Part shown: positions 9,052 through 18,632 of the stretch, piece after piece
Position numbering within the stretch: the first letter of the stretch is position 1
How the letters are laid out: every line of letters begins with the position of its first letter
Notes under the pieces: model-generated
Seen by the model: the letters and a program-made list of their open reading frames with translations, nothing else
Told to the model about the DNA's origin: nothing
Database searches by the model: none
Translations under genes and position numbers: made by a program
Assembly: GCF_003429105.1 (NCBI RefSeq)
Contig: NZ_QVTD01000005.1
Location: 62,001 to 126,000, forward strand
Direction of reading: 5' to 3'
DNA length: 64,000 nt
From: Peribacillus glennii
GTDB lineage: Bacteria; Bacillota; Bacilli; Bacillales; DSM-1321

Positions 9052-9609
9052 CTACAAGGGCAGACTTGCCATGATACTGTTATATAGCTTAATGGAAGAA
9101 TAGGCTACAACTAAGACCATGGCGGACCAGATAAAAGTGTAAAAGAAGATAAATCCAATCAGGCCGGATGTTGTAAGGCTCGGGCTGATTTTATACACAA
9201 GTTGCACAAAAGCTATGATCGTTGTCCCCAAAAAAATGGCACCTAAACCAATGATGGAATTTACGCTGATTAACGAAACAGCACCGCCAACGAAAAAAAT
9301 CATGGCTCCCAAACGGATGTTTTTCAAATCATTCCCTTCGGAATCCTTTGAAAAAAATAAAAGGGCAAGCAGGGTCACAGTATCCGAGATTAGTTTCAGG
9401 GCTGCGAACAGCATAAAGCAAACCAAAAACAACACGATCAATAAAGAAAGCTTGATTCCCGTTTCCGAAAAGAACTCCAGCATTCCATCGAATATTCCGA
9501 TATTCTTAAGCAGCACCAGTGCCTGCATTTCCCCATATATCGCAAACGAAAGGCTAAAAAGCATGATTGAAATCAGAGGAAAATAGCCAAACAGATATGT
9601 ATTTTTCAT
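9052..9609 (-). CDS. yufK: YufK-family integral membrane protein (DUF5366)
   Basis: 185 residues with about five hydrophobic helices (roughly 5-28, 45-75, 95-118, 122-145 and 155-178). The N-terminal MKNTYLFGYFPLIS resembles YufK, which lies in the same pbpD-to-mrp interval in B. subtilis. I chose the ATG at 9609, with a weak GGGGA upstream; an alternative ATG lies at 9624. Function unknown. It has its own terminator, so it is probably monocistronic. Confidence 0.72.
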   Translation of the reverse strand: MKNTYLFGYFPLISIMLFSLSFAIYGEMQALVLLKNIGIFDGMLEFFSETGIKLSLLIVLFLVCFMLFAALKLISDTVTLLALLFFSKDSEGNDLKNIRLGAMIFFVGGAVSLISVNSIIGLGAIFLGTTIIAFVQLVYKISPSLTTSGLIGFIFFYTFIWSAMVLVVAYSSIKLYNSIMASLPL

Positions 9610-9724
9610 TCGAAGCTTCCCCATCTATGTTCAAGTTCTCTTCCATTATGCAGAATGTTGGGCGGTTCGACAATGGGGTTTTACAACAAGACCTTCCCGA
9701 GCAAGGAAAAAGAACTGAATTTCT

Positions 9725-9967
9725 TCAGTCCTGGTTTACTGCAGGTGTATAAACTTTGATATACTCCCGTGATCCAAATTTCCATTCTTCCGGCAGGGTT
9801 TCTGCTTGTGAATCCAAAAGGATTGGATCCTCTGTCATTACGTTTGAGGCAGGCCCATAAATTCCAGACCTTATATGTTCTCTGTTGACTCGTTGCTGCA
9901 GTGCCCAAGCCCCCAGTACTAATATCAAAAAAATCGCAAAAGAAATCAACGCTTTACGGTATAACAT
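9725..9967 (-). CDS. Small single-pass membrane protein
   Basis: 80 residues with one N-terminal membrane anchor (residues ~6-24), then a polar tail rich in acidic residues, probably outside the cell. GGAGGGTG lies 7 bases before the ATG, which supports a real gene. No domain is recognised. It is divergent from the mrp operon and upstream of yufK on the same strand. Confidence 0.65.
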   Translation of the reverse strand: MLYRKALISFAIFLILVLGAWALQQRVNREHIRSGIYGPASNVMTEDPILLDSQAETLPEEWKFGSREYIKVYTPAVNQD

Positions 9968-10292
9968 GTTTTCACCCTCCGATATTAGTATTGCACTATG
10001 AGTGAAAACATATTTAAAAATATTTTTTTACGTTATTTTTTCTTGGTTTCTACCTATTTAATAACACGGTTGGAATTATCGTCGGCTACAATGTCCGGTT
10101 AATGCATGAACCTGATAATTAGTCTATAATCTGATTACAAACAATTTTCTACTTTTAAAACTTCTTTTGCCATAACATATCAATTAGGGTAAATAGGAAA
10201 CCCCACTTTTACATAAGATAATGGATATTTGAATGGCTGCTCCATATGGAAATGGAGGGCACTTTATATTGGAATTCAGGGAGGTTGAATAT
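9968..10292. other. Divergent intergenic region before mrpA
   Basis: About 325 AT-rich bases that must carry the mrp promoter and the promoter of the divergent small membrane protein. I see no convincing -35/-10 pair, riboswitch or hairpin. Confidence 0.4.
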
Positions 10293-12707
10293 ATGTCTTC
10301 ACTTCATTGGGCCATTCTATCGCCCTTTTTTATTGCATGTTTTATACCGCTAGTGTACAAGCAATTCCACCGAGTACACACCGGTTGGTTTGTGCTGTTT
10401 CTGCCTATTGTTCTGTTTATTTATTTTACTGGTTTTATACATGAGGTTGGCGATGGAAGGCATCTATCGGCAAGCCTTGGCTGGATTCCTTCTTTAGGCA
10501 TTAATTTTGATGTATATGCGGATGGGCTGAGCCTTTTGTTTTCCCTTCTGATTACGGGGATCGGAGCATTGGTGATCCTGTATTCCATCTATTATTTAGA
10601 TAAGGATAAAGAAAAACTGCACACCTTTTATGTATACCTTCTCTTGTTCATGGGTTCCATGCTAGGTTTGGTATTATCGGATAACTTGATTGTGTTGTAT
10701 ATGTTTTGGGAGTTTACAAGCTTATCCTCTTTCCTTCTCATTGGTTATTGGTACCATCGGGAACGCTCACGGTATGGTGCGCAAAAATCATTGCTGATCA
10801 CTGTTCTTGGCGGACTCAGCATGCTTGGCGGTTTTGTGCTGCTGTCGTTTATGGGGGACACATACAGTATCCGCGAACTAATGGGACAAACTGGGGAACT
10901 CGCCACTGATCCGTTATTTACCGCGTCTCTATTGCTCATATTGCTTGGCGCCTTTACAAAATCGGCTCAATTCCCTTTTCACATATGGCTGCCGGACGCA
11001 ATGGAAGCACCCACTCCGGTCAGTGCATATCTTCATTCTGCCACAATGGTTAAAGCCGGTATTTACCTTGTAGCCAGATTAAGCCCCGTTTTCGCTGAAT
11101 CATCGTTATGGTTCTGGCTGATTGCCTCTGCGGGTATTTTGACCTTAGTGTGGGGTTCATACTCGGCAGTAAAACAAACGGATTTAAAGGCGATACTTGC
11201 TTATTCAACCATTAGCCAGCTTGGGATGATCATGTCCCTTTTGGGGGCCGGGGCTGCCGCGCTCCATTATGAATCCATGGATAAAAATATTTATATGGCG
11301 GCAACAGTTGCAGCCGTTTTCCATCTTATTAACCATGCTACGTTTAAAGGGAGCCTTTTCATGGCGGCAGGAATTGTCGATCATGAAACCGGGACGCGCG
11401 ATATCCGCAAGCTAGGCGGTTTGATGAACTTTATGCCCATCACCTTCACAATCACGATCATTGGTGCTTTTTCAATGGCGGGCCTGCCTCCTTTCAACGG
11501 ATTTTTAAGTAAAGAAATGTTCTTTACCAGCATGGTCCGTGTAACGGAAATGGAAATTTTCAATATGGAAACATGGGGAGTCTTATTCCCTGTATTGGCC
11601 TGGGTGGGAAGCATATTCACTTTTGTTTATAGCATGATCATCGTCCTCAAGACCTTTACAGGAAAGTTTAAGCCTGAAAAACTTGAGAAAAAACCGCATG
11701 AAGCGCCGCTGGGGATGCTAATTCCGCCGGTTATCCTTGCTTCGCTGGTCATTATTTTCGGCTTCTTCCCGAATCTCTTGGCTTCTACAGTCATCGAACC
11801 TGCCGTCGCCGCCATTCAGCCCGGGTTGTCCCAGAAGCAATTTCAAATCCATATTAGCCATTGGCATGGCTTTACGATTGAGCTGTATATGACCCTGGGA
11901 GTAATCCTGCTGGGATCTCTTTTATACATAACATGGGATAAATGGAAGTGTGTATATCATATCATTCCCGGAAGGCTATCCTTAAACCGCATGTATGATG
12001 CCCTTCTTGCTGGAATGGAACGCGGATCGATCGGTGTTACAAAGTTGTTTATGACCGGTTATATCCGGACATATCTTGTTTATATTTTTCTATTTTTTAT
12101 CGTTTCATTGGGAATCACGCTGTGGCGGGAGGATGCATTTGCTTTTGATGTGGGGAATACGGCTCCCGTAAGGCTTTATGAAGTAATCATTTCAGTGATT
12201 ATTGCCACCTCCGCCATTGTCATACTGTTTGCAAAATCCAGGTTGACCTCGATCATAATCCTTGGTGCTATCGGTTATATGGTATCCCTATTTTTTGTTT
12301 TATTCCGGGCCCCCGACCTTGCACTTACCCAGCTGGTGATCGAAACGATATCGGTTGCCCTGTTTTTGCTTTGCTTCTACCATCTGCCAAAGCTTTCAAG
12401 CAGAAAAGAGGAACGGGTGGCATTCAGGCTGAATAACGCGTTAATTTCAATAGGTGTTGGCGTCATTGTTGCCTTAATCGCACTTTCCTCACACAGCAAC
12501 AAGCTTTTTGAATCCATTTCAAACTATTATATTGAGAACGCCTATGAAGAAGCGGGAGGAAAGAATATTGTAAATGTGATTCTTGTTGATTTTCGTGGCC
12601 TTGATACGATGTTTGAAATAACTGTTTTAGGAATAGCGGCGCTTGGAATCTTTGCGTTGATCAAGTTACGGCTGGCAAGGGGGACGTTGAAGGATGAAAA
12701 CGAATGA
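10293..12707 (+). CDS. mrpA: Na+/H+ antiporter subunit MrpA
   Basis: Largest subunit (804 residues) of the Mrp (Sha/Mnh) cation/proton antiporter, a hetero-oligomeric membrane complex for Na+ and alkali resistance. The N-terminal ~500 residues form a NuoL-like multi-pass domain, including the region around PFHIWLPDAMEAPTPVSAYLHS near 230-252. The C-terminus adds the DUF4040 and MrpB-like parts characteristic of MrpA. I start at the ATG at 10293, preceded by AGGGAGGTTGA; an upstream in-frame ATG at 10233 lacks a site. It overlaps mrpB by 14 bases and heads a seven-gene operon. Confidence 0.96.
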   Translation: MSSLHWAILSPFFIACFIPLVYKQFHRVHTGWFVLFLPIVLFIYFTGFIHEVGDGRHLSASLGWIPSLGINFDVYADGLSLLFSLLITGIGALVILYSIYYLDKDKEKLHTFYVYLLLFMGSMLGLVLSDNLIVLYMFWEFTSLSSFLLIGYWYHRERSRYGAQKSLLITVLGGLSMLGGFVLLSFMGDTYSIRELMGQTGELATDPLFTASLLLILLGAFTKSAQFPFHIWLPDAMEAPTPVSAYLHSATMVKAGIYLVARLSPVFAESSLWFWLIASAGILTLVWGSYSAVKQTDLKAILAYSTISQLGMIMSLLGAGAAALHYESMDKNIYMAATVAAVFHLINHATFKGSLFMAAGIVDHETGTRDIRKLGGLMNFMPITFTITIIGAFSMAGLPPFNGFLSKEMFFTSMVRVTEMEIFNMETWGVLFPVLAWVGSIFTFVYSMIIVLKTFTGKFKPEKLEKKPHEAPLGMLIPPVILASLVIIFGFFPNLLASTVIEPAVAAIQPGLSQKQFQIHISHWHGFTIELYMTLGVILLGSLLYITWDKWKCVYHIIPGRLSLNRMYDALLAGMERGSIGVTKLFMTGYIRTYLVYIFLFFIVSLGITLWREDAFAFDVGNTAPVRLYEVIISVIIATSAIVILFAKSRLTSIIILGAIGYMVSLFFVLFRAPDLALTQLVIETISVALFLLCFYHLPKLSSRKEERVAFRLNNALISIGVGVIVALIALSSHSNKLFESISNYYIENAYEEAGGKNIVNVILVDFRGLDTMFEITVLGIAALGIFALIKLRLARGTLKDENE

Positions 12708-13116
12708 TATTATACTTCAAACGGTTGCAAAAGTCGCCTCACTGGTAATCATCCTTTTTTCCATTTATATCTTTTTCGGGGGGCATTATTCCCCGGGCGG
12801 CGGGTTTGTGGGCGGCCTGCTGGCATCAGGTGCGATTGTCTTGCTGCTTTTGGCATACGATTTAAAAACAGTGGCGAACATGCTTCCGGTTGATTATAAG
12901 CTGGTCGTTGCCGCAGGCCTCTTGATTTCTTCCGCAACCGTGTCGGGGGCACTGTTTTTTGATGCCCCATTGATGACGCATGCTTATCAGTACTTTGAAC
13001 TGCCGCTTTTAGGACATACCTCTTTACATACCGCCGTTCTTTTCGATTTAGGAGTTTATTTGGTGGTTATTGGCATAACGATGACCATTATTCAAACGAT
13101 AGGAGAGAGTGAATAA
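12694..13116 (+). CDS. mrpB: Na+/H+ antiporter subunit MrpB
   Basis: 140-residue membrane subunit with four helices. The conserved GGHYSPGGGFVGGLL near residues 28-42 and the SLHTAVLFDLGVY segment near 110-122 identify MrpB. It starts within mrpA (14-base overlap) and its stop shares a base with the mrpC start, so translation is likely coupled. Confidence 0.95.
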   Translation: MKTNDIILQTVAKVASLVIILFSIYIFFGGHYSPGGGFVGGLLASGAIVLLLLAYDLKTVANMLPVDYKLVVAAGLLISSATVSGALFFDAPLMTHAYQYFELPLLGHTSLHTAVLFDLGVYLVVIGITMTIIQTIGESE

Positions 13117-13457
13117 TGGAAATAGTAATGGCTGTTGTTATAGGAATTTTATTCATGAGTGCTACTTATCTGATGCTTTCGAAAAGCATTTTGCGAATCA
13201 TTATCGGTACCGGGCTGTTGAGCCACGGAGCTCACTTGCTTATTTTAACGATGGGCGGCTTAAAGCGAGGGTCTGTTCCGCTGTTGGGTGAAAGCGCAGG
13301 ACCCTATGTCGATCCATTGCCGCAGGCGCTTATATTGACGGCAATCGTAATCAGCTTTGGCGTTACCTCCCTTTTTCTCGTGGTGGCGTACAGGACATAC
13401 CAGGAGCTCGGAACGGACAATATGGACAAATTGAGAGGGAAGGAATCCAATGAATAA
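13116..13457 (+). CDS. mrpC: Na+/H+ antiporter subunit MrpC
   Basis: 113-residue three-helix subunit homologous to NuoK of complex I. The central GTGLLSHGAHLLIL and the PLPQALILTAIVISFG block near residues 67-82 are family hallmarks. It overlaps mrpD by 8 bases within the operon. Confidence 0.95.
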   Translation: MEIVMAVVIGILFMSATYLMLSKSILRIIIGTGLLSHGAHLLILTMGGLKRGSVPLLGESAGPYVDPLPQALILTAIVISFGVTSLFLVVAYRTYQELGTDNMDKLRGKESNE

Positions 13458-14931
13458 CCTTGTTTTTTTGCCTGTTCTGCTTCCGCTATTGACGGGCATC
13501 ATTTTAATTTTCTTTTCAAAATATATCAAAATACAAAGATTTCTTTCCTTGGTTTCATCATCGCTAGGGATCATTCTTTCCTGTCTGCTTATAGGAAAGG
13601 TTCATGATCAAGGAATCCTGGCCCTTCAGGTGGGGAGCTGGGAAGCGCCATTTGGCATATCCATTGTCGCGGATATGCTTTCCAGCCTGCTTGTTCTGAC
13701 AACGAATATCATCGGGTTTGCCGTTTTGATCTATTCTTTTTATTCAATCGGTACAGGAAGGGAAAAATTCTATTATTATTCGTTCGTCCAATTTCTCCTC
13801 GTTGGCGTGAACGGAGCTTTTTTGACCGGTGATATTTTTAACCTGTTTGTATTTTTCGAAGTCATGCTTATGTCTTCTTACGTACTGTTAGTATTAGGCG
13901 GAACAAAGGCCCAGCTTCGGGAATCCCTGAAGTATATTCTGGTCAATGTCATTTCATCTGCTCTTTTTGTCATCTCTGTTGCTTACCTTTATTCAGTGGT
14001 GGGAACCCTGAATATGGCGGACATAAGCAGAAGGATCGCCGAATCGGGACAGCCCGGGATCATCACCGTTATTGCTGTATCATTCTTAATCGTTTTCGGG
14101 CTGAAGGGAGCGATTTTCCCCTTGTTTTATTGGCTTCCAGGATCCTATTATGCTCCTCCCATCCCGGTCATTGCCTTATTTGGGGCTCTTTTGACCAAGG
14201 TTGGCGTTTATGCCATCCTGCGTACCTTCACCCTGCTTTTTTATCACGACCAGCAGTATACACACGAACTCCTGGGAATCCTGGCGATTTTTACGATTAT
14301 CGTGGGTACTATCGGTGCGGTAGGCTACTGGGATATAAAAAAAATCATTATCTATAACATTGTCATTGCAGTTGGCATGATTACATTCGGGATTTCACTG
14401 ATGAATGAACAAGGATTATCAGGTGCGATTTACTATACAATTCACGATATGATCATCAAGGCAGCCCTGTTTCTGCTCGTTGGGATCATGGCCATGATAA
14501 CAGGGACCAGTGACTTGCGTAAAATGGGCGGGTTGATCCAAGCTTATCCATATGCGGCCTGGACATTTTTCATAGCCGCGATTTCTCTCGCGGGAATTCC
14601 TCCTTTCTCAGGGTTTGCCGGGAAGCTTCTGCTTCTTGAGGGCGCGGTTGAAGGAGAGGCGTATGTTGGGTTTGCGGTCATTCTAATTTCCAGCCTGCTG
14701 ATGTTGTATTCAGTTATGAAAATATTTATCAACGGTTTTTGGGGCAAGCCCCGTGCGTACAAAGATGCTGATCTTGTACCAGTGTCACGGCTTGCAGTTC
14801 CGGCCGCTTTGCTGGTCATTGTTTCCATTGCGCTAGGACTGGGAACCGAGGCCATATATCCATACATCTCCCAGGCAATGGAACCGCTCATCGATCCAGC
14901 GATATATATTAATGCGGTGTTAAAGGAGTGA
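13450..14931 (+). CDS. mrpD: Na+/H+ antiporter subunit MrpD
   Basis: 493-residue NuoM/NuoN-like subunit with about 14 transmembrane helices. Key features are the glutamate in FNLFVFFEVMLMSSY near residue 137 and the lysine-bearing GLKGAIFPLFYWLPGSY near 218-234, which correspond to the proton-path residues of this family. With MrpA it is thought to form the ion-translocating modules. It is separated from mrpE by 6 bases. Confidence 0.95.
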   Translation: MNNLVFLPVLLPLLTGIILIFFSKYIKIQRFLSLVSSSLGIILSCLLIGKVHDQGILALQVGSWEAPFGISIVADMLSSLLVLTTNIIGFAVLIYSFYSIGTGREKFYYYSFVQFLLVGVNGAFLTGDIFNLFVFFEVMLMSSYVLLVLGGTKAQLRESLKYILVNVISSALFVISVAYLYSVVGTLNMADISRRIAESGQPGIITVIAVSFLIVFGLKGAIFPLFYWLPGSYYAPPIPVIALFGALLTKVGVYAILRTFTLLFYHDQQYTHELLGILAIFTIIVGTIGAVGYWDIKKIIIYNIVIAVGMITFGISLMNEQGLSGAIYYTIHDMIIKAALFLLVGIMAMITGTSDLRKMGGLIQAYPYAAWTFFIAAISLAGIPPFSGFAGKLLLLEGAVEGEAYVGFAVILISSLLMLYSVMKIFINGFWGKPRAYKDADLVPVSRLAVPAALLVIVSIALGLGTEAIYPYISQAMEPLIDPAIYINAVLKE

Positions 14932-14937
14932 TGTACG

Positions 14938-15414
14938 ATGGCCTTTCAAATATTGCTGAACGTTTTCCTCGCATTTATTTGGATGTTTTTGAGAAATGAA
15001 TACAACGGCAGTGCATTTTTGGTCGGCTATTTCTTTGGTTTGATGATCATCCTCGGTTTCAGAAGGTTTTTTGGGAGCAGATTTTATATGCTGCGCGTGT
15101 TTGCTGTATTCTCTTTGCTATGTATCTTTCTAAGGGAGCTCATTCTTTCCAATATTTCAGTATTGAGGGTGGTCCTTAAGCCCAAACTCAATATGAGGCC
15201 CGGTATTTTCGCTTTGGAAACAGAGCTAACAAAGGACTGGGAGATAACGATTCTGGCCAACTTGATCACATTGACCCCGGGGACACTTGTCGTCGATATT
15301 TCCCCTGATAATAAAACTCTCTACGTCCACGCGATGGATATAGCTGATGTCGATGAAGCGATCCGGGACATTAAAGGATCATTTGAAAAAGCGATTATGG
15401 AGGTGAGCAAATAA
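14938..15414 (+). CDS. mrpE: Na+/H+ antiporter subunit MrpE
   Basis: 158 residues: two or three N-terminal membrane helices, then a soluble domain containing LANLITLTPGTLVVDIS near residues 106-122, diagnostic for MrpE. Its role in the complex is structural or assembly-related in characterised systems. The stop codon overlaps the mrpF start. Confidence 0.94.
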   Translation: MAFQILLNVFLAFIWMFLRNEYNGSAFLVGYFFGLMIILGFRRFFGSRFYMLRVFAVFSLLCIFLRELILSNISVLRVVLKPKLNMRPGIFALETELTKDWEITILANLITLTPGTLVVDISPDNKTLYVHAMDIADVDEAIRDIKGSFEKAIMEVSK

Positions 15415-15698
15415 TGTTTGCGACTGTGTTGAAAATTTCGCTGGTATGTGTATCTATCTCCATGCTCGGACTGATTTATCGGATGATCAAGGGGCCCTCA
15501 GTTGCGGACAGGGTAGTGGCCCTGGATGCAATCGGTATAAACCTGATCGCGATCATTGCGCTTGTATCCATGATCCTCGATACAAGTGCCTTCCTGGAGG
15601 CAATCCTCTTGCTTGGTATTCTTTCATTTATTGGGACAGTTGCGTTCTCCAAGTTTATTGAAAAAGGGGAGGTTATCGAAAATGGCCGAGATCTTTAA
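15414..15698 (+). CDS. mrpF: Na+/H+ antiporter subunit MrpF
   Basis: 94-residue three-helix subunit with the conserved GPSVADRVVALDAIG near residues 27-41. It overlaps mrpG by 17 bases. MrpF of B. subtilis has been linked to Na+ and cholate efflux. Confidence 0.94.
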   Translation: MFATVLKISLVCVSISMLGLIYRMIKGPSVADRVVALDAIGINLIAIIALVSMILDTSAFLEAILLLGILSFIGTVAFSKFIEKGEVIENGRDL

Positions 15699-16050
15699 AT
15701 TCATTGCCGGCTGCTTGATACTGATTGGGGCATTCTTATCGCTTGTGTCGGCATTCGGCATCATCAGGCTTCCTGACGTATATACCAGAAACCACGCAGC
15801 CTCGAAGAGTTCAACCTTGGGAATCATGTCAATTCTTATCGGTACATTCATTTATTTCTTCCTTGAACACGGACATTTCAATTCCCGTATATTGCTTGGC
15901 GTTGTTTTCATCTTTATAACAGCTCCTGTCGCCGGCCATATTATAAGCAGGGCTGCTTATAATACGGGTGTGAAATTATGGGATAAAAGTGTGCTGGATG
16001 ATCTGAAGCAAGCACATGATCGTATTCCTTCGGAGCAAAAAGATCAATAA
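15682..16050 (+). CDS. mrpG: Na+/H+ antiporter subunit MrpG
   Basis: 122-residue three-helix subunit. GIIRLPDVYTRNHAASKS near residues 29-46 is the family signature. I chose the ATG at 15682 because GGGGAGG precedes it inside mrpF; the longer frame from 15586 is spurious. Last gene of the operon, followed by a bidirectional terminator. Confidence 0.94.
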   Translation: MAEIFKFIAGCLILIGAFLSLVSAFGIIRLPDVYTRNHAASKSSTLGIMSILIGTFIYFFLEHGHFNSRILLGVVFIFITAPVAGHIISRAAYNTGVKLWDKSVLDDLKQAHDRIPSEQKDQ

Positions 16051-16119
16051 TCCCAATCTCTATTCATTTTGGCCTGCTGTACTTTTTCAGTTAAGCAGAG
16101 TACATTTTCCTCTTTTAGC

Positions 16120-16157
16120 AAAAAAGATGCAGCCGCCTAAGCGTTTGCATCTTTTTT
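16120..16157. terminator. Bidirectional terminator between mrpG and yuxO
   Basis: 12-bp perfect inverted repeat (16120-16131 with 16146-16157), A-rich on one side and T-rich on the other, serving the convergent mrp operon and yuxO. It overlaps the 3' end of yuxO. Confidence 0.85.
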
Positions 16158-16535
16158 GGTTGATATCACAGCCAGTGTACAGCGAGATACACAAATCAAA
16201 TTATCCTCTTCATCGCGGATTTTGATGTCCCATACCATCGTGGTTTTTCCCCTGTGGAGGATATTCCCTTCAGCTGTTACATAGCCGGTTCTCTTTCCGC
16301 GGATATGGTTTGCATTTATTTCTAGGCCGACAACCGCCTGCGTCTCTTTATCCACTATTTCAAAGCCTCCCACACTTGCGACTGTTTCTGCCAGTGCCAC
16401 GGAAGCGCCGCCATGGAGCAGGCCGAACGGCTGCCATGTTCTTTCATCAACCGGCATCGTTGCGATTACCTTGCCTTCTCCCAGCTCTTTAATTTCTATT
16501 CCCAGGGAATTCATTAAGGTTTTTTCAAGTTTCAT
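16137..16535 (-). CDS. yuxO: Hotdog-fold thioesterase (PaaI/YuxO family)
   Basis: 132-residue acyl-CoA thioesterase-like protein. The motif LLHGGASVALAETVAS near residues 38-53 contains the HGG and glutamate of the PaaI-type hotdog active site. GAGGAG precedes the ATG. In B. subtilis yuxO follows mrpG and precedes comA; here the com quorum genes are absent. The natural acyl-CoA substrate is unknown. Confidence 0.9.
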   Translation of the reverse strand: MKLEKTLMNSLGIEIKELGEGKVIATMPVDERTWQPFGLLHGGASVALAETVASVGGFEIVDKETQAVVGLEINANHIRGKRTGYVTAEGNILHRGKTTMVWDIKIRDEEDNLICVSRCTLAVISTKKDANA

Positions 16536-16644
16536 AGTGATTTCTCCTCATTTTCTTTCTTTTTTTACAATGTTCTTCATCTTTCTTAGAAAATCCTTCT
16601 TTTTTAAGATTTTTTCATTCAAACACCCTGATTTCCTCAAAAAA

Positions 16645-16686
16645 GAGGCTGTGTCCATAAGAGTTCTAACCCTTTCGCACAGCCTC
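16645..16686 (-). terminator. Terminator downstream of pepA
   Basis: 9-bp stem (16645-16653 with 16678-16686) with a 24-base loop, followed on the minus strand by six T residues. It lies beyond the tandem repeat, about 180 bases after the pepA stop. Confidence 0.7.
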
Positions 16687-16706
16687 TAAATTGTCTAGCT
16701 TATTCT

Positions 16707-16858
16707 GATGAAAAACATTCGACTTGCTGTTTCACGAATTTTGTCCTTCATATCCCTGATGAAAAAACCTTTAACTGCTGTTTCACGTGCTTTGTCCTTC
16801 ATATCCCCAAATGAAATACATTTTACTAGCTAGTTCCTAGACTTTGTCGTTGATAGCT
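16707..16858. repeat. 51-bp tandem repeat, two good copies plus a degenerate third
   Basis: Copy 1 is 16707-16757, copy 2 is 16758-16808 and a decayed copy 3 is 16809-16858. The shared core reads CTGTTTCACG, then TTTGTCCTTCATATCCC. On the minus strand the copies are in frame (51 = 17 codons) and encode a repeated MKDKxRETA...FFIR peptide, 35 codons from the ATG at 16802 to a stop at 16695. No good ribosome site precedes it. It sits between pepA and its terminator, so it would be transcribed. Confidence 0.8.
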
Positions 16859-16860
16859 TT

Positions 16861-18363
16861 TCACTTTTCATTTGAAAATCTTTCAACCAATAGCGCAAGT
16901 GTTCTTGTCATGATACCTGTTGCCCCGGCGGTCCCTAAATCGGATGAACTGCTTGTTGTCGCGGTTCCCGCAATATCCAGATGGACCCAGGGCGTATTCT
17001 CTGCAAATTCACCAACGAAAGCGCCTCCCATGATGGCATGCCCCGCACTTCCCGGCGAGTTATTTAAATCGGCAATTTTGCTGCCGCGTACCCGTTCTTT
17101 GTCTTTTTCGGTGATCGGAAGGCGCCAAATAGGTTCTCCTGCTTCAAAAGATGCTTCAAGTACATGTTCGAACCATTGCTCATTGTTCGTCATTGCACCA
17201 GTCATATCGTTGCCCAACGCTGTAATGACACCGCCGGTCAAAGTCGCAACATCCACTAAATAGTCGGCCCCATGCTGTTTTGCATACGTTACGGCATCAG
17301 CAAGCACCAGGCGCCCTTCTGCATCCGTGTTCAATACTTCAATCGTTTTTCCGCTCATTGATGTTATGACATCATCCGGTTTAAAAGCATTTCCGCTGAC
17401 CATATTATCTGTTGAAGGAATGACGGCCACCACATTTTGCTCCGGCCTTGTTTCACCAATGATCTCCATGGCCCCCAAAACAGCTGCTGCCCCGCCCATA
17501 TCGGTCTTCATTCCGACAATGCCCGCTTTGGTTTTCAGTGAATAACCGCCTGTATCAAACGTAATCCCTTTTCCTACAAGACCGATTACATCCTTCCATT
17601 CATCCTTGCCCTGATATTTCAGGACAATCATTTTCGGCGCTTCCGTCGAGCCTTGATTGACTGCCAGCATTGCCCCCATGCCAAGCTTCAGCATGTCTTC
17701 CTTTTCCAGGATCTCCGCTTCAAAGTTGTACCGTTCGGCAAGCTGTGATGCATAATCAGCAAGATCGGAAGCAGTAAGCAGGTTTCCGGGAGTATTCACA
17801 AGATCCCTCGCCGAATTGGTAGCCATTCCGAAAACATGGCCTACCGTCAGGCTAGCCGAAATTTCCCCGGCCTCGTGTTCAGTATAAACTGTGATTTGCT
17901 CAATTTTCCTTTCGACTTCGTTGGATTTTTGCTTGTATCCCGCAAATTCGTATGTGGCCAGGGCGAATGCTTCCCCGAGAGCGTGGGACACATCAAGTGT
18001 GTTGATGTTTTCAGCCGTGAATGTATCGAGCGCTACGGACAGGCTTGTGAATTTCGCATTGTGCAAGGATTTAAATGCTTTTCCAAACGCTTCTCTTAGC
18101 GATTCAAAAGTTAGTTCTTTTTCCTTTCCCAACCCGACAAAAATCAAGCGTTTTATTCCCATCCGGCCCAGTGTATGTATCCGCGTTACTGCTTTCTTTC
18201 TTGAAGAAATATCGCCTTCCTTCGCCAATTCCGTCAGCTGTCCGTCCAGTTTGTTGTCAGCTGCCTCGGCTGCACCGGTGAACTTTATGGGTTTTTCAAA
18301 AACCCCCAGGATCATGCACTCCTCTTGCCGATCTAATCTGATTTCATTTTGAACAGTAAACAT
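16861..18363 (-). CDS. pepA: Leucyl aminopeptidase (M17 family)
   Basis: 500-residue cytosolic aminopeptidase with two metal ions, releasing N-terminal residues from peptides. The C-terminal catalytic domain carries [15 protein letters not shown] (about 259-273) and [13 protein letters not shown] (about 341-353), the metal-binding and active-site blocks of M17; the N-terminal third is the macro-like domain. GGGAGG precedes the ATG. It corresponds to yuiE of B. subtilis and is monocistronic, divergent from yuiD. Confidence 0.95.
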   Translation of the reverse strand: MFTVQNEIRLDRQEECMILGVFEKPIKFTGAAEAADNKLDGQLTELAKEGDISSRKKAVTRIHTLGRMGIKRLIFVGLGKEKELTFESLREAFGKAFKSLHNAKFTSLSVALDTFTAENINTLDVSHALGEAFALATYEFAGYKQKSNEVERKIEQITVYTEHEAGEISASLTVGHVFGMATNSARDLVNTPGNLLTASDLADYASQLAERYNFEAEILEKEDMLKLGMGAMLAVNQGSTEAPKMIVLKYQGKDEWKDVIGLVGKGITFDTGGYSLKTKAGIVGMKTDMGGAAAVLGAMEIIGETRPEQNVVAVIPSTDNMVSGNAFKPDDVITSMSGKTIEVLNTDAEGRLVLADAVTYAKQHGADYLVDVATLTGGVITALGNDMTGAMTNNEQWFEHVLEASFEAGEPIWRLPITEKDKERVRGSKIADLNNSPGSAGHAIMGGAFVGEFAENTPWVHLDIAGTATTSSSSDLGTAGATGIMTRTLALLVERFSNEK

Positions 18364-18632
18364 ATGCGACCTCCCTGATATTCTCTAGACCTATTATAGC
18401 TGAGCCATTCCTTTATTTCGAATTTTCCATGCCTTATGTGAATACATATCCACAGAAAAGATTCTTGCACATATACGTTTAATTTCCTCTTGTTTCGTTT
18501 ATAGACAATATATGAGGAGAACCTGTCTTTTCTGTTTTAAATAGCGTAATCACGTTATCTTAAGGAAAAACTAAAAGAACATGCATTCTTCCATTATGCA
18601 GCACAGAATACTGGAGAAAGAAGGTTGGTCCG

